Positions 1 to 7,950 of a stretch of 64,000 nt of DNA are shown here, one piece after another (position 1 is the first letter of the stretch; every line of letters starts with the position of its first letter). A program made the translations under genes and the position numbers. Source of the DNA: an uncultured Eubacteriales bacterium (GTDB taxonomy: Bacteria > Bacillota > Clostridia > Christensenellales > Borkfalkiaceae); the NCBI GenBank assembly GCA_900540805.1, contig UQHL01000011.1, positions 1-64,000 of the forward strand, given 5' to 3'. The notes beneath the pieces were generated by a model, which saw only the letters and a list, made by a program, of their open reading frames with translations, did no database searches and was not told the origin of the DNA.

Positions 1-63
1 TAAAAAGAATAAAAATTTCATTATTTTGCAAATATTTTATATATTCGAGAGCATATAGAACAA

Positions 64-97
64 AAAAAGAACGAATTTTGAAAAATTCGTTCTTTTT
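64..97 (-). terminator. Intrinsic terminator of tRNA-Arg
   Basis: A near-perfect inverted repeat lies immediately 3' of the minus-strand tRNA-Arg gene. Its arms pair AAAGAACGAAT with ATTCGTTCTTT and it is flanked by A and T runs, so it can work in either direction. Only the tRNA needs it here. Confidence 0.75.
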
Positions 98-99
98 CA

Positions 100-175
100 T
101 GGTGTGTCCGCCGGGGCTCGAACCCGGACCGGGAGCGTCGGAGGCTCTAATGGTATCCAATTCCACCACGGGCAC
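100..175 (-). tRNA. tRNA-Arg(CCG)
   Basis: The minus strand folds as a 76-nt cloverleaf with encoded CCA. The T arm is CCGGG-TTCGAGC-CCCGG and the anticodon loop CTCCGAC gives anticodon CCG (codon CGG). The acceptor stem GTGCCCG/CGGACAC has one C-A mismatch at pair 4-69 and the anticodon stem has one weak pair. The 5' half of the gene is repeated 273 bp upstream, which makes the locus unusual. The imperfect acceptor pair leaves a small chance that this copy is itself altered. Confidence 0.85.
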
Positions 176-179
176 ATTT
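136..179 (-). repeat. tRNA-Arg 5'-half direct repeat, copy 1
   Basis: This 44-bp stretch covers the tRNA-Arg 5' end through the anticodon loop plus a few upstream bases. It is identical to 409-452, in the same orientation and 273 bp apart. This copy is inside the complete tRNA gene. Confidence 0.9.
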
Positions 180-369
180 TGTATTTTTATGCTATATTTT
201 CAAAAATTTTCTAAAATATATACAGAAAACAAAATAGAAATTTCAGAAAATTCTTCTTTGGCTATTTTTTGCCGTCGGGTATCATTTTATCTCTCAGAGT
301 GTAAAAAGAGTGTAAATTTTCATTTTGGATAAATGAAACCGCAATATATGGTATATAAAACTCTTGAAG

Positions 370-387
370 ACCACAATATATTGTGGT
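370..387. repeat. 18-bp perfect palindrome between tRNA repeats
   Basis: ACCACAATATATTGTGGT is a perfect 18-bp palindrome in the AT-rich gap between the two tRNA-Arg half copies. A degraded relative (ACCGCAATATATGGT) lies about 30 bp to its left at 338-352. It could be a protein-binding site, such as a recombinase arm site or an operator. No gene is visible in the 233-bp gap. Confidence 0.6.
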
Positions 388-408
388 TTGCTGTGGATAA
401 CATATTAC

Positions 409-452
409 CGTCGGAGGCTCTAATGGTATCCAATTCCACCACGGGCACATTT
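409..452 (-). repeat. tRNA-Arg 5'-half direct repeat, copy 2 (truncated tRNA)
   Basis: This is a second, orphan copy of the tRNA-Arg 5' half, with the acceptor 5' strand, D arm and 5' anticodon arm. It ends in the anticodon loop with no 3' half following. A minus-strand promoter at 496-525 reads into it before reaching the complete gene at 100-175. It resembles the fragment left when an integrative element uses a tRNA gene as its attachment site, or an unequal local duplication. Confidence 0.85.
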
Positions 453-495
453 CTATTTACAAGCCAACATAATCCTTTTTCAAAGGGACTACTAT

Positions 496-525
496 ATTTT
501 ACCCTTTTTCGCTTCCATTTTGCAA
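496..525 (-). promoter_or_regulatory. Minus-strand promoter toward tRNA-Arg
   Basis: On the minus strand a TTGCAA -35 (520-525) is followed after 18 bp by TAAAAT (496-501), about 48 bp ahead of the truncated tRNA copy. The -35 with its GC context (GCTTGCAA) matches the two tRNA promoters at 7.9 and 8.2 kb, which supports a stable-RNA promoter. Confidence 0.55.
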
Positions 526-532
526 GCGTTTA

Positions 533-541
533 TGCTATACT
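533..541 (+). promoter_or_regulatory. Extended -10 promoter candidate for mnmA
   Basis: TGCTATACT is an extended -10 (TGn-TATACT) about 77 bp before the mnmA start. The matching -35 (TTCCAT at 513-518, 17-bp spacer) is weak. It overlaps the divergent tRNA-Arg promoter. Confidence 0.45.
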
Positions 542-617
542 ATTTTCAAAAAAGTAAAAAAATTTTTCGTCGCAGACCCTTTTTTCCTCTTATGCGGCGG
601 CAAAGGCGGTAAATTTT

Positions 618-1703
618 ATGTCGAAAACGGTAGTAGTGGGCATGAGCGGCGGAGTGGACAGCTCGGTTGCGGCGCTTCTTTTGAAATGGCAGGGCTATAA
701 CGTGATCGGATTATATATGCTCAACTGGGAGGAAAACGACGAAAACGGCTGTTGCACGTCGGAGCAGGATTATGCCGACGTGCGTCGGGTCTGCGGACTT
801 CTCGACATTCCCTATTATACGGTCAACTTCGCAAAGGATTACCTCGACCGCGTTTTCTCCTATTTTCTCGCCGAATACAAGGCGGGCCGCACCCCTAATC
901 CCGACGTACTGTGCAACCGCGAGATCAAGTTCGGCCCTTTTTTAGAAGAGGCAAAAAAATTGGGTGCCGACTATATCGCCACGGGACATTACTGCAAAAT
1001 CTCCCACGAAAACGGCATCCACCGCCTTTTGAAGGCCGCCGATCAAAATAAGGATCAGACTTATTTTCTCAATCAGCTGTCTCAAAGGCAGCTGTCCGAC
1101 GTACTTTTTCCGTTGCAGGATATTCAGAAGCCCGAAGTGCGTAAAATCGCCCTTGAAAACGGTTTGGCGACGGCGAAAAAAAAGGACAGCACGGGTATAT
1201 GCTTTATCGGCGAACGCAACTTCAGAAAATTTCTCAGCTCGTACCTGCCTGCTCAAAAAGGAAAAATCCTCGATCTTTCGGGGCGCGAAGTCGGCGAACA
1301 TCTCGGCCTGATGTACTATACCCTGGGCCAAAGGCGGGGCCTGGATCTCGGCGGCATAAAAGGCGAGGAAGAACAGGGCCGCTGGTTTGTCGTCAAAAAG
1401 GATCTCGCACACAACGTCCTTTACGTTTCCCACGGCGACGAATCGCCGCTCTATTCCCACTCCTGCGAAGTAAGCGGCTTCAATTGGATCCCCTTTCCGC
1501 CCGAAGAAAAGGAATTCGAGTGCGCTGCAAAATTCCGCTACCGCCAGCCCGACCAAAAAGTAAAAGTGACGAGGAAAGCGGACGGCAGGCTTCATATCGA
1601 TTTTTGCGAACCGCAGCGCGCCGTCACGGAAGGACAATACGCCGTGCTCTATCGGGGCGACGAATGTCTCGGGGGCGGCGTGATCGAATCCGCTCAATAT
1701 TAA
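618..1703 (+). CDS. mnmA: tRNA-specific 2-thiouridylase MnmA
   Basis: MnmA activates the wobble uridine of tRNA-Lys, Glu and Gln by adenylation and inserts sulfur to give 2-thiouridine in the cytoplasm. The 361-residue protein has the PP-loop SGGVDSS at residues 10-16, the first catalytic cysteine at C99 in the VLCNREIKF context and the second at C195 in GICFIGERNF. The central tRNA-binding region and C-terminal beta-barrel follow, and the length is normal for the family. The ATG has only a weak GGCGG-like ribosome site. The gene stands alone between a tRNA gene and a convergent secB-like gene, and a hairpin terminator follows at once. Confidence 0.96.
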   Translation: MSKTVVVGMSGGVDSSVAALLLKWQGYNVIGLYMLNWEENDENGCCTSEQDYADVRRVCGLLDIPYYTVNFAKDYLDRVFSYFLAEYKAGRTPNPDVLCNREIKFGPFLEEAKKLGADYIATGHYCKISHENGIHRLLKAADQNKDQTYFLNQLSQRQLSDVLFPLQDIQKPEVRKIALENGLATAKKKDSTGICFIGERNFRKFLSSYLPAQKGKILDLSGREVGEHLGLMYYTLGQRRGLDLGGIKGEEEQGRWFVVKKDLAHNVLYVSHGDESPLYSHSCEVSGFNWIPFPPEEKEFECAAKFRYRQPDQKVKVTRKADGRLHIDFCEPQRAVTEGQYAVLYRGDECLGGGVIESAQY

Positions 1704-1721
1704 GTCGCCCGTATTAAAACA

Positions 1722-1752
1722 GAGAGAACAGCCTTTCGGCCGTTCTCTTTTT
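1722..1752 (+). terminator. Terminator shared by mnmA and secB-like gene
   Basis: GAGAACAGCC-TTTC-GGCCGTTCTC (one mismatch) is followed by TTTTTG. It lies 19 bp after the mnmA stop and 16 bp beyond the stop of the convergent gene, so it may serve both. Confidence 0.85.
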
Positions 1753-1767
1753 GTTTTTTGATTTGTT

Positions 1768-2217
1768 TTAATTGAGCATGTCGGGATTTTCGAAAGAGAG
1801 CGTAGCGTTCTTTTCTCCCCTGTCCTCGGGGAACATCGTACCCGCGGGAATCACGGGCAGGATCAAAGGATTGATAAAGGCGTTCGCCGTCAGGGCGGAA
1901 ACCGCGCTTCTCAAATAGGGATAGACGATTTCGGTGGTGCTGATGGCGAGAACCTGTCTGTCCTCGTCGGTGTTGACCTCCTCGGCTTCGAAGATACCGA
2001 CAAGGCGCGCCTTCAGATTGAAGGGTTTGGGTTCCGCCTCGGTGGATTCCACCTTCACCTCCAAAGAGACGAAATAAAGCTTGTCGTTTTCCTGAACGCG
2101 GCGGATCGTGCGGGAGAATTGGGGCTTGATCTCGAATTTCGCATTTCTTTCCATTTTCACCCGATTGATCGTGTAGGTAAGTTCTTCGGCAGTAATGCCT
2201 CTCAACGCATATTTCAT
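1768..2217 (-). CDS. secB: SecB-like protein-export chaperone
   Basis: SecB-family proteins hold unfolded preproteins for export. The 149-residue product is a little shorter than proteobacterial SecB. Its C-terminal half carries the family hallmark: a STTEIVYPYLRSAVSALT segment and then a PLILPV stretch, as in the FPYLR...P-P-L/I-N signature. I start at the ATG at 2217 because GAGGT lies 7 nt upstream of it. An upstream TTG start would place the ribosome site inside the gene. It has a consensus promoter of its own (2254-2282) and is divergent from an ABC transporter. SecB-like proteins occur only sporadically in Gram-positives, and some relatives serve as toxin-antitoxin chaperones, but no toxin gene is adjacent. 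Confidence 0.8.
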   Translation of the reverse strand: MKYALRGITAEELTYTINRVKMERNAKFEIKPQFSRTIRRVQENDKLYFVSLEVKVESTEAEPKPFNLKARLVGIFEAEEVNTDEDRQVLAISTTEIVYPYLRSAVSALTANAFINPLILPVIPAGTMFPEDRGEKNATLSFENPDMLN

Positions 2218-2253
2218 AAAATACCTCGTTTTCAAATATTTTTAACTTTTTTT

Positions 2254-2282
2254 ATTATACCATACCTTTCCCCCTTTGTCAA
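2254..2282 (-). promoter_or_regulatory. Consensus promoter of secB-like gene
   Basis: Minus-strand TTGACA (2277-2282), a 17-bp spacer and TATAAT (2254-2259) form a perfect consensus promoter 37 bp before the ATG at 2217. Confidence 0.85.
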
Positions 2283-2340
2283 TAGAGCGCCGCAAATTCG
2301 TTGCCTTTATTTTACAGCGCGGAAAAATTTTGTGATATAC

Positions 2341-2370
2341 TTGATTAATTTATCCGTTATATGCTATAAT
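2341..2370 (+). promoter_or_regulatory. Promoter of ABC transporter gene
   Basis: TTGATT, an 18-bp spacer and TATAAT with an extended TGC element lie 24 bp before the ATG at 2394. AGGAGG follows in the leader. Confidence 0.75.
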
Positions 2371-2393
2371 ATTGCAAGGAGGAAAAAGAGAAT

Positions 2394-5300
2394 ATGTTGG
2401 AAGCAGTACATCTTACAAAGGTCTATAAGACCAAAGGCGGAACGGACGTCCGCGCGCTGGACAACGTTTCCCTGCGCTTTTCCGAAAGGGGCATGGTATT
2501 TCTGCTGGGCAAAAGCGGCAGCGGCAAATCCACACTTCTGAACGTCTGCGGCGGCCTCGATTCGCCCACGAGCGGCGAAATCGTCGTCAAGGGCAGAAGC
2601 AGCAAAAACTTTACGCAGAGCGATTTCGACAGCTACCGCAACACCTTCGTCGGGTTTGTATTTCAGGAATACAATATCCTCAACGAATTTTCCGTCGAGG
2701 ACAATATCGCCCTCGCCTTAGAGCTTCAGGGAAAGCCCAAGGACAAAAAGGCGATTGCCGCCCTTTTGGAGGAAGTCGATCTGACGGGCTACGCCAAGCG
2801 CAAGCCCAATACCCTGTCGGGCGGACAAAAACAGCGTATCGCCATTGCCCGCGCCCTCGTCAAAAGCCCCGAGATCATCATGGCGGACGAACCGACGGGC
2901 GCGCTCGATTCCGCAACGGGCAAGCAGGTGTTCGACACCCTGAAAAAGCTGTCGAAATCGAAGCTGGTCATCGTCGTTTCGCACGATCGGGAATTTGCCG
3001 AGCTGTACGGCGACAGAGTGATCGAGCTTAAGGACGGAAAAGTTATTTCCGACGTCACCAAAACGCAGGAAAAAAGCACGGCCTTGAGCGGCAATCTTTC
3101 GGCCGCGGGCGACACCCTGTGCGTCAGATCGGGCGCGGAGCTGACGGCGGCGGACTTCGACAAAATAAAGGCCTTTTTATCGAAAACAAAGGGCAGCGTC
3201 GTCATCGCGGGCGGCGAAAAAGACGTAAAAACGTTTAAGCAGGCGGCGCGGCTCACGGACGACGGGGAGAAAGAGGTATTCAAAGAGACCTCCCCCGACG
3301 CAGCGCCCAAGAAAAACTATTCGCCGCAGGAAAGCAGCTTTATCCGCTCTAAGTTGCCCGTGCGCCACGCCGTCAAAATCGGCGTCTCGGGGCTGAAAGC
3401 CAAACCCGTCCGCCTCTTTTTCACCATTCTTTTATGTATGGTGTCTTTCGTTATGTTCGGCCTGCTGTCCACCATGATGGTGTACGACGAAAGCGCCACG
3501 CTGAAAAAGAGCCTGCTCGACTCCGATTATACCACCCTGCAACTGAATAAAAAATATAAAGTTATATACAGAAATTACGAGGGCGGTAAACTGACCGCTG
3601 AGTGGGAAAGCGAAAGCGATACGAAATTTACCGAAGAGGAAGTAAACGCGTACAAAGCGCAATACGGCGAAAAAGTTTTGGGAGCTGTCAAATACGGTCT
3701 GGGGATAAATAACGTTTATCCCGGAGACTACGGAGAATATTACAATTCTTCGATTTCCTACCTTTTGTCTGCGTCCGACGGGGCAGACTTTGCCGATCGG
3801 CTTCTCGCGGGAAAATTTCCGCAAAACGAAGACGAGATCTGCATTTCTTCCTATACGGCGGATTGTATTTTGAAGACGGGTTTATACAATCCCGAAACGG
3901 GTTCCGACGACAGATACACGCTGACGGAGGACAGAACTTGTCTCGTCGGCAAAAAATTGGGTATGGTTCAAACCTTCACGATCGTCGGGATTTTCGACTG
4001 CGGAACTCTGCCCGCCCGTTACGATACGATTAAAAACCGCACCAATACCGATTACAGCCTGTCCAACTCGTTTGGAAGCGATCTTCGGGGAGGCCTTTAT
4101 CAGGCGGCGTTTTTCCACGACGAATTTATAGAGAAAAATATTTCCTCCGGCAGCGGAGAATATATCGATTTCTGGCAATATTTCAATTCCAACCGTACGC
4201 TCGAAATGAAGTATGACGATGAAAGCGACGGAATCGCATATTCCGCTTATTACGCCGAATTCGATACGGTAAAAGACGTCTTTACGCCTCTTTTTGTCGA
4301 TTCCGAAAAAACCTCTCTTGCCAAAAACGAAATTTTGCTTTCCGCTTCCTATTTTGGCAGGCTTATAAACACGCAGCTCAGGCAAAAAGATTCCGAGCTT
4401 AACGACGCTATCTGGAACGCCGAAACGGACGAGCAACGCAACGAAGCGCAACAACGATACAACGAGTTTAGCTCCGAACGATACGACGCTTACGAGTACG
4501 ACGAAGACGGAAATCCCAAATTTGACGAAAACGGAAATATGGTTGTTTTGTCTCACGGAATAGAATCGAAGCTCGACTTTCTAGCTTACGGATATAATTA
4601 TAACACCGGCAAAAATTTCACAAAACAGGAACTTCTCGGATTTTTCACCGAAACGGCTGCTTTTATAAAAAAATGGGAAATCGCCTTGCCCGAAGTCTCT
4701 CTACAGCTCGATTCGGCCAGCTATTCCTTCTCCGAGCGCTGCATTCCCGTGGGCATACTTTGCCCGGAAGCGGATAAATATTCCTCAAACGAAGGTTTTA
4801 TCATCCTCGACAAAGAAAACTATGAAAAGGCAAAAACCGTTTCCGACGAGCTGTATCCCGAACAGGAATTTTACCGCAGAGAAATCGTCACCAAGTACGT
4901 CGAGCCGGAAAACGCGGTGTACGGCGCCATATTTCTGCCCTATGACCGTAACCCCGCGGCGACGGATACAATCGTTTCCTCCGTCGGAAAATTCGCCGAC
5001 GACGACAGCAAAATACTGCTCAGCAACGCCCTTTCGCAGGGGTTGACGGAAGTCAATTATATGGTGGAAACGCTCTCGCAGGTATTTTTGTGGGCGGGGC
5101 TGGTTTTGGCGATATTCTCTGCCCTGCTGCTGTGTAATTTTATTTCCGTCTCCATTTCCTACAAGAAAAAGGAGATCGGTATTCTCCGCGCGGTAGGTGC
5201 GAGAAGCTTCGACGTGTTCAAAATTTTCTTTTCGGAGTCCTTCGTGATCACGGCGATCTGCGTCCTCTTATCGATTGTGGGAGGAGGCGTCGTATGCGCC

Positions 5301-5474
5301 GTGCTGAACAAAGAATTTGCGGTACTGCTGTCGGGCGCGTCCGTATTTGTATTCGGGCCGCTGTCCGTTCTCATGCTGATCGGCGTGGCGTTTTTGACGG
5401 CCGTCCTTGCCACCTTCCTGCCCGTCTATCATGCCGCCAGGAAGAAGCCCGTGGAATCCATCCGCGCTCTTTAA
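2394..5474 (+). CDS. ABC transporter ATP-binding/FtsX-like permease fusion
   Basis: This is a single 1026-residue polypeptide with a LolD/MacB-type ATPase at the N-terminus and an FtsX/MacB-type permease behind it. The Walker A motif is GKSGSGKST at residues 39-47, the Q-loop is at Q90, the signature LSGGQKQR at 140-147 and Walker B at 159-165 (IIMADEPTGALD). One membrane helix lies near 340-362, a roughly 500-residue extracellular domain follows, and three helices form the C-terminal FtsX core with the conserved KKKEIGILRAVGA segment. Such proteins export or sense peptides, antibiotics or lipoproteins by mechanotransmission; the substrate cannot be read here. It has its own promoter, and no two-component system is adjacent. 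Confidence 0.92.
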   Translation: MLEAVHLTKVYKTKGGTDVRALDNVSLRFSERGMVFLLGKSGSGKSTLLNVCGGLDSPTSGEIVVKGRSSKNFTQSDFDSYRNTFVGFVFQEYNILNEFSVEDNIALALELQGKPKDKKAIAALLEEVDLTGYAKRKPNTLSGGQKQRIAIARALVKSPEIIMADEPTGALDSATGKQVFDTLKKLSKSKLVIVVSHDREFAELYGDRVIELKDGKVISDVTKTQEKSTALSGNLSAAGDTLCVRSGAELTAADFDKIKAFLSKTKGSVVIAGGEKDVKTFKQAARLTDDGEKEVFKETSPDAAPKKNYSPQESSFIRSKLPVRHAVKIGVSGLKAKPVRLFFTILLCMVSFVMFGLLSTMMVYDESATLKKSLLDSDYTTLQLNKKYKVIYRNYEGGKLTAEWESESDTKFTEEEVNAYKAQYGEKVLGAVKYGLGINNVYPGDYGEYYNSSISYLLSASDGADFADRLLAGKFPQNEDEICISSYTADCILKTGLYNPETGSDDRYTLTEDRTCLVGKKLGMVQTFTIVGIFDCGTLPARYDTIKNRTNTDYSLSNSFGSDLRGGLYQAAFFHDEFIEKNISSGSGEYIDFWQYFNSNRTLEMKYDDESDGIAYSAYYAEFDTVKDVFTPLFVDSEKTSLAKNEILLSASYFGRLINTQLRQKDSELNDAIWNAETDEQRNEAQQRYNEFSSERYDAYEYDEDGNPKFDENGNMVVLSHGIESKLDFLAYGYNYNTGKNFTKQELLGFFTETAAFIKKWEIALPEVSLQLDSASYSFSERCIPVGILCPEADKYSSNEGFIILDKENYEKAKTVSDELYPEQEFYRREIVTKYVEPENAVYGAIFLPYDRNPAATDTIVSSVGKFADDDSKILLSNALSQGLTEVNYMVETLSQVFLWAGLVLAIFSALLLCNFISVSISYKKKEIGILRAVGARSFDVFKIFFSESFVITAICVLLSIVGGGVVCAVLNKEFAVLLSGASVFVFGPLSVLMLIGVAFLTAVLATFLPVYHAARKKPVESIRAL

Positions 5475-5513
5475 GCGCAAAACGGGCGCGGTTAACCGCG
5501 ACCTATTATCTTT

Positions 5514-6359
5514 ATGATTACTTTTACTTTTCCAAACGAATATTTTTCCCCGAAAGCCACCCTCGAATGCGGGCAAACCTTCCGCTTTTCTCCCTGCGGG
5601 GAAAGCGCCTGGCTTGTGTTGTGCGCAGATAAAGCCTGCCTTTTGAAGGAATACGCCGCAGAGGTGCACGTCTCCTGCGAAGAGGCGGACGAGCAATACT
5701 TTCGCGGCTACTTCGACCTTGAAACCGATTACGCCGCGCTTTTGAAAGAAGCGGAAGCGTTCGGCGTGCCCGTGCTTTTCGAAGCCGTCCGCTTCGGCCG
5801 CGGGCTGCGCATCTTGAATCAGGACAAAGCCGAATGTCTTTTGAGCTTTATCGTCTCCCAGCAAAACAATATCCCGCGCATCAAGGGAAACCTGTCGCGG
5901 CTGTGCGCCGCGTTGGGCGAAAAAAAACGTTTTGCGGGATATGATTATTATACCTTTCCTTCCCTCGAGCGGCTGGCCGAACGGGACGAAGACTTCTATC
6001 GTTCGCTGGGGCTCGGGTATCGGGCGAGATACGTCGCGGCTTCCTCGAAAAAGCTTCTCGAAGAGGGGTTTTCTTCCGTCGAGGGAAAAACGGGAGCCGA
6101 ACTGAAAAGGGCGCTCACCGCATACCCGGGCATAGGGAATAAAGTCGCGGACTGTATTTCACTGTTCGCTTTCCGCGAAACGGCGGCCTTCCCCGTCGAT
6201 ACCTGGATTGCGAGGCTGTATCGGGAAAATTTCGGCGGAGCCGAAACGGACAGAGAAAAAATCAACCGTTTTTTCGTCGAAAAATTCGGCCCCAACGCGG
6301 GGATTTTCCAGCAATATCTCTTTTATTACAAACGCGAACGGGGCGATGCGGCCGTATAA
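5514..6359 (+). CDS. OGG1-type 8-oxoguanine DNA glycosylase
   Basis: This predicted bifunctional base-excision repair enzyme removes 8-oxoguanine. The 281-residue protein has the helix-hairpin-helix YPGIGNKVADC with the catalytic lysine at K210, and the FPVDTW motif with the essential aspartate at D229. Both are in the OGG1 arrangement rather than that of AlkA or MutY. No Fe-S cysteine cluster is present. The N-terminal beta domain contains CGQTFRF, which matches the OGG N-terminal fold. It begins 39 nt after the ABC transporter gene on the same strand and could be co-transcribed. It converges with trpB across a gap of only 15 bp. Confidence 0.9.
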   Translation: MITFTFPNEYFSPKATLECGQTFRFSPCGESAWLVLCADKACLLKEYAAEVHVSCEEADEQYFRGYFDLETDYAALLKEAEAFGVPVLFEAVRFGRGLRILNQDKAECLLSFIVSQQNNIPRIKGNLSRLCAALGEKKRFAGYDYYTFPSLERLAERDEDFYRSLGLGYRARYVAASSKKLLEEGFSSVEGKTGAELKRALTAYPGIGNKVADCISLFAFRETAAFPVDTWIARLYRENFGGAETDREKINRFFVEKFGPNAGIFQQYLFYYKRERGDAAV

Positions 6360-6374
6360 CCGCGGCCTTTCAAA

Positions 6375-7568
6375 TTATTCCGTCCGATCGCGGCCCAACA
6401 CGAAATTCACGTCCTTATCGCCGCGGCCCGAAAGGTTGACGACGATACTTTTTCCTTTGCCCAGCTCTCGGGCGAGCTTGAGGGCGTACGCCACGGCATG
6501 GGCGCTTTCCAGGGCGGGAATGATGCCCTCTTTGACGGACAGCAGACGGAAAGCGTCGAGCGCCTCCTTATCCGTCGCCGTCACGTAATTCACCCGTCCG
6601 ATTTTCCTGAGATAGGCGTGCTCCGGCCCGACGGAGGGATAATCCAGACCGCTGGCCACCGAATACGCTTCGACGGGCGCCCCCGTTTCGTCCTCCAATA
6701 CCAGACTTTTGAAACCGTGCATAACCGAGGTCTTGCCGAACGTGACGCTGGCGGCGTTGTCTCCCGCCGCGGGGCCGCGGCCCAACGGTTCGACGCCGTA
6801 CAGACGAACGGCGGAGTCGGCCAAAAAGCCGCTGAAAATACCGATGGCGTTGGAGCCTCCCCCCACGCACGCAACCACCGCGTCGGGCAGTTCGTTTTTA
6901 AGCTTTTTGAACTGCGTGCGCGCTTCCCTGCCCACCACCGACTGAAAATCGCGGACAATCGTCGGATAGGGATGAGGCCCCACTACGGAGCCGATACAAT
7001 AAAGCGAGGCTTCATAGGTGAGGGCATACTCTTCAAACGCGGCGTCCACGGCGTCTTTAAGGGTCTTTCCGCCGCGCGTGACGCAGACCACCTCCGCGCC
7101 CAAAAGGCGCATTTTCTGCACGTTGACAAACTGTTTTTTTACGTCCGTCTCTCCCATAAAAATGCGGCATTTCAAGCCTAAAAGCGCGCACGCCGTCGCC
7201 AGAGCAAGGCCGTGCTGTCCCGCTCCCGTTTCGCCGATCACCGTGCTTTTTCCCATGTGTTTGGCAAGCAGCACCTCTCCGATGCAATGATTGATTTTGT
7301 GCGCGCCCGTATGATTGAGATCCTCCCGCTTGAGATAGATGTCGGCGCCACCCGTTTCCCGCGACAGCTTTTTGCAGTAGTACAGGGGCGTAGGTCTGCC
7401 CTGATACGTTTTTTGAAGCACAGAAAGCTCCGCACGGAAGGCCGCGTCCTTTTTCAGTCGAAGATATTCGGCATATACGTTGTCGAGTTCCCGTTTCAGG
7501 CTGTCGGACACATACGCGCCGCCGAATTCACCGAAGTACCCCGTGCTTGTCGTCTTGGTCTGTTTCAT
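6375..7568 (-). CDS. trpB: Tryptophan synthase beta chain
   Basis: TrpB condenses indole and serine to tryptophan with PLP. The 397-residue protein has the N-terminal GYFGEFGGAYV, the PLP lysine K91 in LNHTGAHKINH, the GAGQHG substrate loop and the phosphate-binding GGGSNAIG, all typical of the TrpB1 class. I start at the ATG at 7568, which has AAGGAG 10 nt upstream. The longer reading frame runs back through the leader RNA and is not coding. The gene stands alone: no trpA or other trp gene is within the window. It sits behind a Trp-codon leader peptide and an attenuator hairpin, so it is probably controlled by tRNA-Trp charging. Confidence 0.96.
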   Translation of the reverse strand: MKQTKTTSTGYFGEFGGAYVSDSLKRELDNVYAEYLRLKKDAAFRAELSVLQKTYQGRPTPLYYCKKLSRETGGADIYLKREDLNHTGAHKINHCIGEVLLAKHMGKSTVIGETGAGQHGLALATACALLGLKCRIFMGETDVKKQFVNVQKMRLLGAEVVCVTRGGKTLKDAVDAAFEEYALTYEASLYCIGSVVGPHPYPTIVRDFQSVVGREARTQFKKLKNELPDAVVACVGGGSNAIGIFSGFLADSAVRLYGVEPLGRGPAAGDNAASVTFGKTSVMHGFKSLVLEDETGAPVEAYSVASGLDYPSVGPEHAYLRKIGRVNYVTATDKEALDAFRLLSVKEGIIPALESAHAVAYALKLARELGKGKSIVVNLSGRGDKDVNFVLGRDRTE

Positions 7569-7590
7569 GATAAAATTCTCCTTAAACGAA

Positions 7591-7638
7591 TAAAATAAAA
7601 GACCCGGGGCTGCTTTTACAAAACATACCGTCGGGTCT
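7591..7638 (-). terminator. trp attenuator hairpin
   Basis: On the minus strand AGACCCG (7638-7632) pairs with CGGGTCT (7606-7600), with further GG/CC and TTTT/AAAA pairs inside the loop. It is followed by TTTTATTTTATT, only about 22 nt before the trpB ribosome site. The position between leader peptide and gene makes it a transcription attenuator. I could not identify the competing antiterminator pairing with certainty. Confidence 0.7.
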
Positions 7639-7724
7639 CGTATGATAAACGTATCATTCTTCCGATATGCTCTGCGTACGCGAAAACGCATCCGCAAAAC
7701 ATAATCGTTTCTGCGAACGCTGAA

Positions 7725-7757
7725 TTATCCGCGCCACCAAGCTTTCGAAAAGAACAT
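7725..7757 (-). CDS. trpL: trp operon leader peptide with tandem Trp codons
   Basis: This ten-codon reading frame encodes MFFSKAWWRG, with two adjacent TGG codons at codons 7 and 8, and ends in TAA. It has a strong ribosome site (AAGGAG, 6 nt spacing) and starts about 25 nt after the predicted transcription start. A hairpin with a T-run follows before trpB. This is the layout of ribosome-mediated attenuation, in which stalling at Trp codons when charged tRNA-Trp is scarce prevents termination. Confidence 0.85.
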   Translation of the reverse strand: MFFSKAWWRG

Positions 7758-7788
7758 TTTCTTCTCCTTACCTAAGAGGATTTTTTTT

Positions 7789-7817
7789 ATTATACCCTTT
7801 TCCTTTGCCGTTGTCAA
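7789..7817 (-). promoter_or_regulatory. Consensus promoter of trpL-trpB
   Basis: Minus-strand TTGACA (7812-7817), a 17-bp spacer and TATAAT (7789-7794) form a perfect consensus promoter. The predicted start near 7782 gives a leader of about 215 nt holding trpL and the attenuator. Confidence 0.9.
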
Positions 7818-7878
7818 CGATATCGCACAATTTTTTTTGAAAAAACGGAAAAAGTTTGAAAACGGGGCGCAAAAATGC

Positions 7879-7907
7879 TTGCAATTCGGAAAAAGATGTG
7901 GTATATT
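7879..7907 (+). promoter_or_regulatory. tRNA-Gly promoter
   Basis: TTGCAA, a 17-bp spacer and TATATT lie 43 bp before tRNA-Gly. The surrounding AATGCTTGCAATTC is repeated in the tRNA-Val promoter at 8233-8245. Confidence 0.75.
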
Positions 7908-7950
7908 ATGAAAGCATAAGGACGGCGGGCTGTCCGATTGCAGGAGTTAT

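Noticed and set aside
100..452. Intron in tRNA-Arg (half copy, spacer, then gene)
   Set aside because: The complete gene at 100-175 already has its own 5' half, so splicing is not needed. The pattern is a duplication.
7569..7800. tRNA-Trp T-box riboswitch before trpB
   Set aside because: The leader has a translated WW peptide and a terminator, and I found no T-box-like conserved block or specifier stem. A peptide attenuator explains it better.
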